Source of the DNA: JAJDXO01 sp965221855
Lineage (GTDB): Bacteria > Pseudomonadota > Alphaproteobacteria > Rhodospirillales > UBA2165
Reading direction: 5' to 3'
DNA length: 64,000 nucleotides
Assembly (NCBI GenBank): GCA_965221855.1
Contig: CBDCSV010000001.1
Location: 186,001-250,000 of the forward strand
The translations under genes were made by a program, and so were the position numbers. The notes beneath the pieces are model-generated. The model was not told the origin of the DNA and searched no databases. It worked only from the letters and a program-made list of their open reading frames with translations. Below, piece after piece: positions 8,968-17,053 of this stretch (the first letter of the stretch is position 1; each line of letters starts with the position of its first letter).

Positions 8968-10037
8968 TTCCGGGCAAAAGTGATCCCGGCAGCACGAGCA
9001 GTATCCATATAGGCCTTGAGTGTCTTGGAACCAGGCTGTCCCTTCTCATCGAGACGCTTGGCCCAATCCTGGGCGATATTCGGCAAACTCATCGCCCAAC
9101 GTCGCCGTTCTGCAAATGACATTTCGTGGATCTTCACGCCTTTTGATTGAGCCAGTTTCAATGCCCCGGCCCCACCGTTCATATAGTGGCCGACTGATTT
9201 TTCTCGATATCCTGGAAGGACCTTGTTGATGACGTCTTTTACCTCTGCTGGCAACGAATCCCACTTGTCTTTGTTCATGGTAATGGAGCTGGAGAACATC
9301 GCACCGAAACTTACCTTGGTGAGATTCTGCGTCACTTCATAATATTTGAAAGCCGGAATTGATGAGCCGAAGACGACAAGTCCATCATAAACACCGGTTT
9401 TTACGGCGTTGTAATAGGTTGTCAGGTTTCCGCGGACTGGGGTCGCCCCCGTTCCCCGGATCCAGGTGGCTGCGATACCACCAGCGCCAAGCTTTCTGCC
9501 CTTTAGGTCTTCGATCCTGGTAACCGGCCAGGTGGTGAGGATGTGATAGTCGTCCACGCCAACGCGGGCGAGTAGTCGCTGACCGAACTTGGAATAGGCG
9601 GCGGTCATCTCCGGCACCTGTTTGTTGACGTCATCGACGATGCTGATGATCTTGTCCAGGTTGCCCGTACTAAAAGGGGCCACATAAGAAATTGATTCGA
9701 GCGGCGCTTTGGCTGATTCAAACAGCATGCCGACATGTCCTATGTCTGCCAGTCCCTCTTCAACTGCCTCAAAGACGGCGGGTGGCTTTGCTACCGAGCC
9801 TGCATAGGCTTGTGTCCACTTAATCTTGTACTTGCTGCCCTTCGCAGCAAGGCGTTTGGTCACCTCTGGAATAAAGTGGTTCTTCAGGTATTTGACCGAC
9901 CCAACAACCGGTGGATGTCCTGAGATGACGGTAAGTTTAATTTCTTCCGCTGATAACGGCTTGCTGAGCGATCCCGCAACGGCGACTGCAACGCCTAAAC
10001 TCATCGAAATTAGTTTGGTCCCATTTTTTCCAGACAT
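8952..10037 (-). CDS. dctP: TRAP transporter substrate-binding protein (DctP family)
   Basis: This 361-residue periplasmic binding protein has a signal peptide at about residues 1-30 (hydrophobic run then PLSAEE). The mature part shows the TRAP-SBP pattern with the conserved arginine region around GATPVRGNLTTYYNAVKTGVYDGL. TRAP binding proteins mostly carry carboxylate-bearing substrates, and the ligand here is unknown. It is the first gene of the TRAP/GST/cupin operon. Only 56 bases separate its ATG from the ISAs1 element, so the native promoter may be gone. Confidence 0.9.
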   Translation of the reverse strand: MSGKNGTKLISMSLGVAVAVAGSLSKPLSAEEIKLTVISGHPPVVGSVKYLKNHFIPEVTKRLAAKGSKYKIKWTQAYAGSVAKPPAVFEAVEEGLADIGHVGMLFESAKAPLESISYVAPFSTGNLDKIISIVDDVNKQVPEMTAAYSKFGQRLLARVGVDDYHILTTWPVTRIEDLKGRKLGAGGIAATWIRGTGATPVRGNLTTYYNAVKTGVYDGLVVFGSSIPAFKYYEVTQNLTKVSFGAMFSSSITMNKDKWDSLPAEVKDVINKVLPGYREKSVGHYMNGGAGALKLAQSKGVKIHEMSFAERRRWAMSLPNIAQDWAKRLDEKGQPGSKTLKAYMDTARAAGITFARNWDKE

Positions 10038-10093
10038 ACTGCGCTCCTGTACATTGCATTGGTATTAGATTACTTGGTGATGAGGGGTTCTAA

Positions 10094-11308
10094 CAGGGCA
10101 ATCGCATTAGCCTATTTCGGCGATGAGTTTTCGGAGGAAGTTGTCGCTCCACCCGGCGCGATTGAACTTGAGACGGTTTGATCCCTTGTCCTTGTTGCGT
10201 TTGATGACGTTGAGGGCGAGGCGTCTGAGGAGAGCGAGGTTTTCCGGGGCGTTGTCCTTGCGGGCTCGGGCCTGATCTTCGTCCATGACCACATCGAGCA
10301 CCCAATGGAGTTGGTTCTCGATCCCCCAGTGTCCGCGGACGAGGCGGTTCAGTTCGTCGGCGGTGAGCGGCCAGGAGGCGATGAAGTAGCGCACCGCTGT
10401 CGTGGCCCGGCCGTCGGTCTCGCGGCTGGAGGTGACCTTGCCGACAGCGGCCAGGGCCGGCCACCGGTGGGCTTCGGCGAGCCAGTCCATATCGTGCAGC
10501 ACCTCGGCGCGGCGGGTTTCGATGCGGCCGTGGCCGGCGTCCACCGTCTGGTCCACGCCGTCGGCGGGCGCCTGGGGATCGTCCAGCAGCAGTTTGACGT
10601 CGGCGAGAAGGTCGGGCTGGTTGGCCTTCAGCGCCATCAGGTAATCGGCGCCGGCCTCGTGGATGTCGCGGGCCGTGCCGCTCTGGCAGTGCATGGCGTC
10701 CATGGTCATCACCGCGCCTTCGAGGCTGAGCAGCTTGAGCAAGGCCGGCACGGCGGTGATCTCGTTGCTCGCGCCCACGTTCATCTGGCCTAGAACCAGC
10801 CGCTGATCGGCGGCCCAGGCGCTGACCAGGTGGAGCGGCGAGGTTCCGGAGGCCCGATCGAAGGAGCGCCTCAGGCTCTTGCCATCAATCGCAACAACCT
10901 CCGCCCGGGCGGTCGCGAAATCGGACATGAAGCGCTGGAAGGCGGCATGAAAGGCCCGCGGGTCCAACAACCGGAACAGCCGCGAGAAGGTGTCGTGGCT
11001 GGGCGGGCCAGCGGGCAGGGTCAGGAACTCGCGCAGCACCTCTTCCTTGGCCTCGGCGAAGTCCGCCATGTCAACGCACGACGTGCTTCCACACAGCGCC
11101 GCGCACAGCGCCATGAACAGCATCTCAAGAAGATCATGACGCAACGCGTTGCCCGTGCGCGGATCATCAAGACCCGAAAAACTCTCCCGAAATCTCTCCA
11201 CCGAAACCTCCATCAAACGTCAAAGAAGCTCCAGCAGCAGCGATACTCATTTCCATTCCGTTTACGAAGCCATTCCGTTCACGAACCAAATCAAATGCGA
11301 TTGCCCTG
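10094..11308 (-). mobile_element. ISAs1-family insertion sequence (1215 bp)
   Basis: The terminal inverted repeat CAGGGCAATCGCATT is perfect over 15 bp at 10094-10108 and, inverted, at 11294-11308. One transposase gene fills the element. The flanks (GGGGTTCTAA on the left and GGGCCGGTTG on the right) do not match, so no target duplication is present. That fits recombination between two copies or a later deletion or inversion at this point. Confidence 0.9.
10107..11213 (-). CDS. ISAs1-family transposase
   Basis: The 368-residue transposase has the N-terminal DUF4372-like segment FSGLDDPRTGNALRHDLLEML, then DDE residues in VVAIDGKSLRRS, VMTMDAMHCQ and HWGIENQLHWVLDVVMDED. It spans almost the whole element. 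The ATG at 11213 was taken; a TTG directly before it is also open. No frameshift or internal stop is seen. Confidence 0.93.
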   Translation of the reverse strand: MEVSVERFRESFSGLDDPRTGNALRHDLLEMLFMALCAALCGSTSCVDMADFAEAKEEVLREFLTLPAGPPSHDTFSRLFRLLDPRAFHAAFQRFMSDFATARAEVVAIDGKSLRRSFDRASGTSPLHLVSAWAADQRLVLGQMNVGASNEITAVPALLKLLSLEGAVMTMDAMHCQSGTARDIHEAGADYLMALKANQPDLLADVKLLLDDPQAPADGVDQTVDAGHGRIETRRAEVLHDMDWLAEAHRWPALAAVGKVTSSRETDGRATTAVRYFIASWPLTADELNRLVRGHWGIENQLHWVLDVVMDEDQARARKDNAPENLALLRRLALNVIKRNKDKGSNRLKFNRAGWSDNFLRKLIAEIG

Positions 11309-11350
11309 GGGCCGGTTGTGCAATTCGCCGGGGACCGTTATAGACATGGG

Positions 11351-11680
11351 ATGCCGCGCTGTTTCAAACCGGTTGCGTTGCTTCTGTTTCTCGTGGTTCT
11401 CGCCGCCTGCGACCGGGAGGCGTACATCTTCACCCCGAACGAATTCGACCGTTCACGCCCGGGGTTCGGGCGTGAATTGATGGATCGTTCGGAACTGCAG
11501 ATTTGCTACAGCAGACAGATAACGACGCAGGAAGCTCTGCTCGACATGGCGGCCAAGGAATGCGGCCGGTTTGGAAAACAGGCCGTGTTCAGCCATCACG
11601 AATCCCTGGAGTGCCCGTTGGTGACGCCGACGCGGGCTCATTTCCGGTGCGTCGCCCCCTCGGCAAAGCCGTCGCGCTGA
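11351..11680 (+). CDS. small putative lipoprotein, function unknown
   Basis: The product has 109 residues. It starts MPRCFKPVALLLFLVVLAAC, and LAAC is a good lipobox with the acylated Cys at residue 20. The mature part of about 90 residues has three further cysteines and no domain I recognise. The ATG at 11351 was preferred to the earlier in-frame start at 11318 because it places the signal peptide at the N-terminus. It lies 42 bases past the ISAs1 end, so its promoter may be altered. The next gene follows on the same strand after about 60 bases. Confidence 0.6.
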   Translation: MPRCFKPVALLLFLVVLAACDREAYIFTPNEFDRSRPGFGRELMDRSELQICYSRQITTQEALLDMAAKECGRFGKQAVFSHHESLECPLVTPTRAHFRCVAPSAKPSR

Positions 11681-11742
11681 CCGATTTCCGATACCTATTG
11701 ATATGATAGGGTTTTGAGGCTCGCGAGGTCTGGTGCGATAGG

Positions 11743-12597
11743 GTGCGGAGAGTGACGACAGTGATGCAAGTCCTTGCGGCGGCCATCGCGGTCTATGGCC
11801 TGCTGGTCGCGGCGCTTTATCTCGGCCAACGGAACCTGATCTATTTTCCGAGTTCGGGGCATCTCGATCCCGGGTCCTTCGGCGTTCCCGAATTCGAGGT
11901 CGTGCGCCTCGAAACCGGCGACGGGTTGCCCCTCGCCGCCTGGTGGCGCCCGCCGCGGGACGGCAACTGGACCCTAATTCTTTTCCACGGCAATGCCGGT
12001 CACATCGGCCATCGGGCAAACAAGGTCGCGCCGTTTCTGCGTGAGGGGAGGGGCGTCCTTCTGGTCGAATATCGCGGATACGGGCCCAATCCGGGATATC
12101 CGACGGAGCAGGGGTTGTATGCCGACGCCGACGCCGCCATGTCATTCGTTTCGCGGCAGGGAATCGAACCGCGGCGCATCGTCCTCTACGGCGAATCCCT
12201 GGGCACGGGTGTCGCCGTGGAGACCGCGGTTCGCCATCCGATCGGCGCCTTGGTCCTGGAGGCGCCCTTCACCTCCGTCCCGGATATGGCCCGGTACCGG
12301 CTGCCGTTCGTCCCGGTCCGGCGGCTGGTCAAGGACCGATTCGACTCGGCGTCGAAGATCGGCGAGCTGAGGGTCCCCGTCATGGTCATCCACGGCGGCC
12401 GCGACAGGACCATCCCGATCCGCTTCGGCCGGCGCTTGTTCGATCGGATCTCGGCCGAGAAGGAGTTCGTCCATTTGCCGGCGGCCGGTCACAACGATCT
12501 GTTCGATTTCGGCGCGCGGGAGCGCGCGGCCGATTTCGTCGACCGGATCATGGGCAGTGGCGGCGATATGCCGGGCTCGCCGCCGGCGACGAACTGA
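11743..12597 (+). CDS. membrane-anchored alpha/beta hydrolase (BEM46/ABHD13-like)
   Basis: The product has 284 residues. An N-terminal membrane anchor covers about residues 9-27, followed by LGQRNLIYFPSS, a segment typical of this group. The oxyanion region FHGNAGHIGHR (81-91), nucleophile YGESLGTG with Ser152, acid GGRDRTIP with Asp221, and AAGHNDLF with His250 form a complete serine-hydrolase triad. The catalytic domain probably faces the periplasm. The substrate is unknown. A GTG at 11743 and an ATG at 11764 are both possible starts; the second removes seven residues only. Confidence 0.8.
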   Translation: MRRVTTVMQVLAAAIAVYGLLVAALYLGQRNLIYFPSSGHLDPGSFGVPEFEVVRLETGDGLPLAAWWRPPRDGNWTLILFHGNAGHIGHRANKVAPFLREGRGVLLVEYRGYGPNPGYPTEQGLYADADAAMSFVSRQGIEPRRIVLYGESLGTGVAVETAVRHPIGALVLEAPFTSVPDMARYRLPFVPVRRLVKDRFDSASKIGELRVPVMVIHGGRDRTIPIRFGRRLFDRISAEKEFVHLPAAGHNDLFDFGARERAADFVDRIMGSGGDMPGSPPATN

Positions 12598-12611
12598 TAA
12601 CGGGCGTCGAG

Positions 12612-12775
12612 GGTGCGGGGCATCCAGAAAATAAGAATCTCACCACAGAGGCACAGAGGTCACTGAGGAGGAATGATTAACTCCTACTATCTCACTGCCT
12701 CACTGTCTCTGTGGTTCAATAATTGGAAACGTGGATACTCCGGACTTGCGCCGGGGTATGACGGATTAGGAGGGT
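12612..12775. repeat. extragenic palindromic repeat R1, copy 1
   Basis: The stretch holds CACCACAGAGGCACAGAGG, a central GAGGAATGATTAACTCC and the inverse CTCTGTGGTT, so it can fold into a long hairpin (about 12641-12715). It continues into GGATACTCCGGACTTGCG-type text. An inverted, diverged copy is at 57241-57450. The remainder of the gap 12598-12855 holds a short fragment of the CCCTCACC repeat near 12826 and no gene. Confidence 0.75.
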
Positions 12776-12855
12776 TCCAACAATACACGTCATGCCATCT
12801 CCGTGCGGGGCATCCAGGATATTCCCCCTCACCCAGCGCCGTCCCTAGGTCGGAT

Positions 12856-14499
12856 TCAGGCCGCGGAGTCGCTCTTTTCGGCCAATGACGCCAGGCGTTC
12901 CGGGGTGTCCACATCGAACAACACGCCATCATCCTCGACGATCACCTCATGGACCTTGTCGGCGTGGTCTTCCAGCAGGTGGCGGGCGCCGACATCGCCG
13001 CTCAGATGCAGCATTTCGCCGAAAAACTGCGCGCCCCAGAGTACGGGGTTGCCGCGCTTCCGGCCGTGAACCGGCACGCAAATGGCGCGGCCTTCCACGG
13101 GATCGAACGCCCGTATGAGGTCCCTGAGGTGCCCGGCGGTGACCATCGGCATGTCGCCAAGACAGACGACCGCCGCCCCGATGCCGTCCGGCAGCGCCGA
13201 AAGTCCGCTCTTCAGCGAGGTGCTCATACCGCTCGCATGGTCCGGGTTATGCACCAGCGTCACCGGCAGGCCGGCCAGGGCCGCACCGACCTTCTCGGGT
13301 TCATGGCCTGTTACGACGATCACATCCTCGCCGACGGCGTCCAGGACCGTTTCCACGACCCGCCGGACCATCGGCGCGCCGTCCACGTCGGCCAACAGCT
13401 TGTTGGCCGGACCCATGCGGCGGGATGCGCCCGCAGCGAGCACGATTGCCGCCGTCCGGGTCTCCGGCGACGATGCCGCGGCGGCGGCCTCTGCGAGGTC
13501 GCGCTGCTGGCCGCGTTCGCTGATTTCCTTGAGCAGGCCGCCCGCCCCCATTCGCATGATGTCGGTGCCGGTTACCGGCAGGTCGGCGAGAGCGCGCCAC
13601 AGCACCCAGTCGAACCCGTTCAGTTTGGGGGAACGCGCGCAGCCGGGCATTCCGATGACCGGCGCGTCCTCCCAATGACCGACAAACAATAAATTCCCCG
13701 GATCGACGGGCATGCCGAAATGTTCGATCGTGCCGCCGGCCTCGACGACGGCGCCCGGGGCCACGTCTTCCCTGTCGACGGTCGCCGAGGCCCCGAAGAT
13801 CAGGAACAGATCGGCCCCGCCGCGTTTCAATTCGTAGAGTGATCTGGTTACCGCGCCGTGTTCGTGGCCGCACCTGATCTCACGGAAGATGTGACTGCCG
13901 AAATCGGCCACCCGGGCTTCTGTGATTTCCAGCGTCTTGTCGAGGACGCTTTCCTTCAGTCCCGGGAGCCGTGTCTGGATGAGGCCGATCTTCTTGTTGC
14001 CGAACGGGCTCACCCCGATCAGTTGATCGGCTTCGTTGGCGACGGCGAGGACCGTTTCCAGGACCGCTCGCCTGACGGCGAAGGGAATGATCTTGATGGT
14101 CGCGACCATCTGGCCGGGCGCAACAACGTCAAAGGGTTCGAGTGTCGCCACCGTGACCGCCTCGTCGATCAGGTTCAGGCGGTCGAGCTTTTCCCGGTCC
14201 ACGGCCAGCACGCCGTGTTCCTCGGCGATCAGGTTGCAGCGGCCGGTGAAGGCTTCGCCGGCCCGCAGGTTTCGTCCCGCCGCCAGCGCCCCGCAGACGG
14301 CTGCCGCCGCCTCATCCTCGGGAACGTCTTCGGCATCGAGCCTGGCGACGATGACCGTTTCAATTCCGGCCTCCTGCAGGAGCGCGATATCTTCCTCGCT
14401 CAGCAACTGGCCTTTCTTGAGCTTGCGCCCCGGAAGCTTTGCCGAATGAGCGAGGAAGGCGCCTGCCGCCTCGCCGACCGGGATGGGCCCGAATTTCAT
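12856..14499 (-). CDS. molybdopterin-binding domain fused to MobA/MocA-like NTP transferase
   Basis: The protein has 547 residues. Residues about 1-335 form a MoeA/MogA-like molybdopterin-binding region (GVSPFGNKK, then LFLIFGASATVDREDVAPGAV). Residues about 345-547 form a nucleotidyltransferase of the MobA/MocA type, with IVLAAGASRRMGPANKLLAD (signature GxxxRMGxxK) and VCLGDMPMV. Such fusions are thought to make the cytosine form of molybdopterin for xanthine-dehydrogenase-type enzymes. The ATG overlaps the xdhC stop (TGATG). It is the last gene of the Mo-hydroxylase operon. Confidence 0.85.
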   Translation of the reverse strand: MKFGPIPVGEAAGAFLAHSAKLPGRKLKKGQLLSEEDIALLQEAGIETVIVARLDAEDVPEDEAAAAVCGALAAGRNLRAGEAFTGRCNLIAEEHGVLAVDREKLDRLNLIDEAVTVATLEPFDVVAPGQMVATIKIIPFAVRRAVLETVLAVANEADQLIGVSPFGNKKIGLIQTRLPGLKESVLDKTLEITEARVADFGSHIFREIRCGHEHGAVTRSLYELKRGGADLFLIFGASATVDREDVAPGAVVEAGGTIEHFGMPVDPGNLLFVGHWEDAPVIGMPGCARSPKLNGFDWVLWRALADLPVTGTDIMRMGAGGLLKEISERGQQRDLAEAAAAASSPETRTAAIVLAAGASRRMGPANKLLADVDGAPMVRRVVETVLDAVGEDVIVVTGHEPEKVGAALAGLPVTLVHNPDHASGMSTSLKSGLSALPDGIGAAVVCLGDMPMVTAGHLRDLIRAFDPVEGRAICVPVHGRKRGNPVLWGAQFFGEMLHLSGDVGARHLLEDHADKVHEVIVEDDGVLFDVDTPERLASLAEKSDSAA

Positions 14500-15503
14500 C
14501 AGACGCCGGTCTTGCCGTGTTTGGCGGCGACGATCTCGGAGAGGATCGAAACGGCAATCTCCGAGGGTGATTTGGATCCGATATCCAGCCCGATGGGGGC
14601 GTGGATGCGGTCGATGTCCCCGTCGGTGAACCCGGCTTCCTTGAGCCGCTCTACGCGGGAGGCGTGGGTGCGTTTGCTGCCCAGCGCGCCGATGTAGAAG
14701 GCATCCGACTTCAGCGCCCGGTCGAGGGCGGGATCATCCAGCTTCGGATCGTGGGTCAGGGTAACGATCGCGGTCCGGCCGTCCGGCTTGATTTCATCCA
14801 TCGCGTCGTCGGGCCATTCGTCGTTCAGGCTAACCTCCGGGAACCGGTCCGCGGTGGCGAACGATCCGCGGGGGTCGACCACCGTTACGTCAAATCCGGC
14901 CAGGGCGGCCATGGGCACGAGTGACTGGGCGATATGGACCGCGCCCACGCACACCATCCTGAGCGGCGTGTTGAACACCCGGACGAACAGGTTTCGGCCG
15001 CCGTCTTCGATGACCCGGCTGACGTCCGAGCGCAGCGCCTGACGCACCTCGGAGACCACGCCGTCGGGCAATGCCAGGCCGCCGTCGACGCCGTCGGGGC
15101 GGACCAGGCAGCGTTCGCCGGTTTCGATATCGGTGACCGTGGCCACGGGGCGCTCGGAAATCAGCCGCTCCAGCATCTCCCGGTCGGCTTCCTTCTCCAC
15201 CAATACCTTGATGTCGCCGCCGCAGGCGAGGCCGACTTCCCACGCCTGTTCGTTGGTGACCCCGAATTCCAGGGTGCGCGGCTTCCCGTCCTCGATGGAC
15301 TGCAGGGCCTCTCCGACCACCGCGCCCTCGATGCAGCCGCCCGACACGGAGCCCACGAAGGCGCCGTCGCCGTCGACCGCCAACTGGCTGCCGACCGGAC
15401 GCGGCGACGAGCCCCAGGTCCCGATGACCGTCGCCAAGGCGACGTTCTTGCCGGACCCGAGCCAGTCGGTTGCCTGTTCCAGTACTTCGTCGGCTTCGCC
15501 CAT
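14499..15503 (-). CDS. xdhC: XdhC/CoxF-family molybdenum enzyme maturation factor
   Basis: This 334-residue protein has an N-terminal XdhC/CoxI domain with GTWGSSPRPVGSQLAV and GSVSGGCIEGAVVGEA. A C-terminal Rossmann-like XdhC domain follows (MVCVGAVHIAQSLVPMAALAGF, then YIGALGSKRTHASRVERL). The family binds the molybdenum cofactor and assists its sulfuration and insertion into xanthine-dehydrogenase-type enzymes. It lies 32 bases after the FAD subunit gene and overlaps the MobA-fusion gene, which is consistent with one maturation operon. Confidence 0.9.
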   Translation of the reverse strand: MGEADEVLEQATDWLGSGKNVALATVIGTWGSSPRPVGSQLAVDGDGAFVGSVSGGCIEGAVVGEALQSIEDGKPRTLEFGVTNEQAWEVGLACGGDIKVLVEKEADREMLERLISERPVATVTDIETGERCLVRPDGVDGGLALPDGVVSEVRQALRSDVSRVIEDGGRNLFVRVFNTPLRMVCVGAVHIAQSLVPMAALAGFDVTVVDPRGSFATADRFPEVSLNDEWPDDAMDEIKPDGRTAIVTLTHDPKLDDPALDRALKSDAFYIGALGSKRTHASRVERLKEAGFTDGDIDRIHAPIGLDIGSKSPSEIAVSILSEIVAAKHGKTGV

Positions 15504-15535
15504 CGCTTCCCCGCGATTATGACATCCGACCTAAT

Positions 15536-16324
15536 TTAGGCAGCCAATGCCCGTTTCGCCATAACCGTTACCAGGTGCGCGCGGTATTCGGCGCTGGCGT
15601 GGATGTCCTCGTTGAGGCCGTCGGCCGATACCTTGATGCCGGCGACCGCGTCCGGGGACCAGTCGGCGTTAAGCGCCTCTTCCATTTCCGGCACCCGGTA
15701 GACGCAGGCGCCGGCGCCGGTCACCGCCACCCGGGCGCCGTCCGGGGTCTTGGCGACGAACACCCCGACGATCGGATAACGGGAGGCCGGGTTCGGGAAA
15801 TGCATATAGCCGGCGGCCTCGGGAACCGGGAACGAAACTTGGGTGATCAGCTCGCCCTCGTCGAGCGCGGTGGTGAACATGCCCTCGAAGAAGTCATCCG
15901 CGGCGATGGTCCGCCGGTCCGTGTGTATGGTGGCGTTGAGCGCCAGCACGGCGGACGGATAGCTGGCCGCCGGGTCGTTGTTGGCCAGTGAGCCGCCGAT
16001 GGTGCCGCGATTCCGCACCATGGGATCGCCGATGGTGCCCGCAAGATGGGCGAGGGCGGGAATCTTCGATTGCACCAGATCGGACGTGTTGACGTCGTGA
16101 TGAACGGTCATGGCTTTGATGACAATGTTGCCGCCGTCCTCGGAGATGCCGCGAAGATCGTCCAGGTCGCCGAGGTCGACCAGATCGGACGGCTGGTCGA
16201 GGCGCTGCTTGAGCACCGGCAGCAGGGTCATGCCGCCGGCCAAATAGCGCGCATCATCGGCGCCGCCGAACTTGGATTTGGCGTCGTCGGCCGACGACGC
16301 TCTGTGATACTCGAAATCGTACAT
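15536..16324 (-). CDS. FAD-binding medium subunit of a molybdenum hydroxylase (CoxM/XdhB type)
   Basis: The product has 262 residues. Both FAD motifs of the CoxM family are present: AGGMTLLPVLK at about residues 29-39 and TIGGSLANNDPAASYPSA at about 108-125. The C-terminal CO_deh_flav_C domain follows. It transfers electrons from the [2Fe-2S] subunit to an acceptor in an L-M-S heterotrimer. It starts 10 bases after the small-subunit gene. No large molybdopterin subunit gene is found in the window. Confidence 0.9.
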   Translation of the reverse strand: MYDFEYHRASSADDAKSKFGGADDARYLAGGMTLLPVLKQRLDQPSDLVDLGDLDDLRGISEDGGNIVIKAMTVHHDVNTSDLVQSKIPALAHLAGTIGDPMVRNRGTIGGSLANNDPAASYPSAVLALNATIHTDRRTIAADDFFEGMFTTALDEGELITQVSFPVPEAAGYMHFPNPASRYPIVGVFVAKTPDGARVAVTGAGACVYRVPEMEEALNADWSPDAVAGIKVSADGLNEDIHASAEYRAHLVTVMAKRALAA

Positions 16325-16334
16325 GGTGGTTCCC

Positions 16335-16808
16335 CTAGCCCCGCATCGTCTCTTGTGCGGCCAGAATGGCTTCGACGATGTTGTGGTAGCCCGTGCACCG
16401 GCAGAAATTACCCTCGAGGCCGTGCCGGACTTCCTTTTCGCTCATGTTCGGATTGTCGTTCACCAGGCCGATGGCGCTCATCACCATGCCCGGCGTGCAG
16501 AACCCGCATTGCAGGGCGTGATGTTCGCGGAAGGCCTCCTGCATGGGATGCAGCTTGTCGCCGTCGGCGAGGCCCTCGATGGTGAGGACATCGGAGCCGT
16601 CCACATGCGCCGCGAGCAGCGTGCAGGATTTCATGGCGCGGCCGTCCACGTGCACCGCGCAGGCGCCGCATTGGGTGGTGTCACAGCCGACATGCGTCCC
16701 GGTCAGGCCGAGATGCTCCCGCAGGAACTGAACGAGGAGCGTCCGGCCCTCGACTTCCCCCGTGACCTCCTTGCCGTTGACGGTCATCTTTATGTTGTAC
16801 GAAGACAT
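16335..16808 (-). CDS. [2Fe-2S] small subunit of a molybdenum hydroxylase (CoxS type)
   Basis: The product has 157 residues with the two expected iron-sulfur sites: CDTTQCGACAVHVDG in the plant-ferredoxin-like N-terminal domain, and CGFCTPGM with GNFCRCTGY in the helical C-terminal domain. The ATG at 16808 has GGGAGATGAG upstream and gives the usual family length; the open frame extends much further upstream as a shadow of the antiporter gene. It is the first gene of the operon coxS-coxM-xdhC-mobA-like. Confidence 0.92.
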   Translation of the reverse strand: MSSYNIKMTVNGKEVTGEVEGRTLLVQFLREHLGLTGTHVGCDTTQCGACAVHVDGRAMKSCTLLAAHVDGSDVLTIEGLADGDKLHPMQEAFREHHALQCGFCTPGMVMSAIGLVNDNPNMSEKEVRHGLEGNFCRCTGYHNIVEAILAAQETMRG

Positions 16809-16884
16809 CGGAGTCTCATCTCCCTTGGTTTGGCGCCGAGACGGCGCAACGCCCCGGTATGCTTGGCGCGTATATTTGCAGAAC

Positions 16885-16908
16885 GCCCGGGGCCGGGCAA
16901 ATTTTTTT
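16885..16908 (+). terminator. strong intrinsic terminator on the plus strand with no matching gene
   Basis: GCCCGG-GG-CCGGGC is followed by AAA and seven T on the plus strand. In the minus direction, in which all nearby genes run, the hairpin is preceded by the A/T run instead and would be a poor terminator. It lies in the 245-bp gap between the antiporter operon and coxS, which holds no gene. Confidence 0.5.
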
Positions 16909-17053
16909 AGGTCCCCGTCCGCAACGCGGATTTGGGGCATCGGGTGGGTCGCCGGGGCTCTCGTCGAGGGTTTCTCGCCCGTTCCGGCATTCGGTTTTGT
17001 TCCGGCGATGCATGTGGGATGGGCATCGGCGTCCAGCCGGTGCCGGCGCGCCT

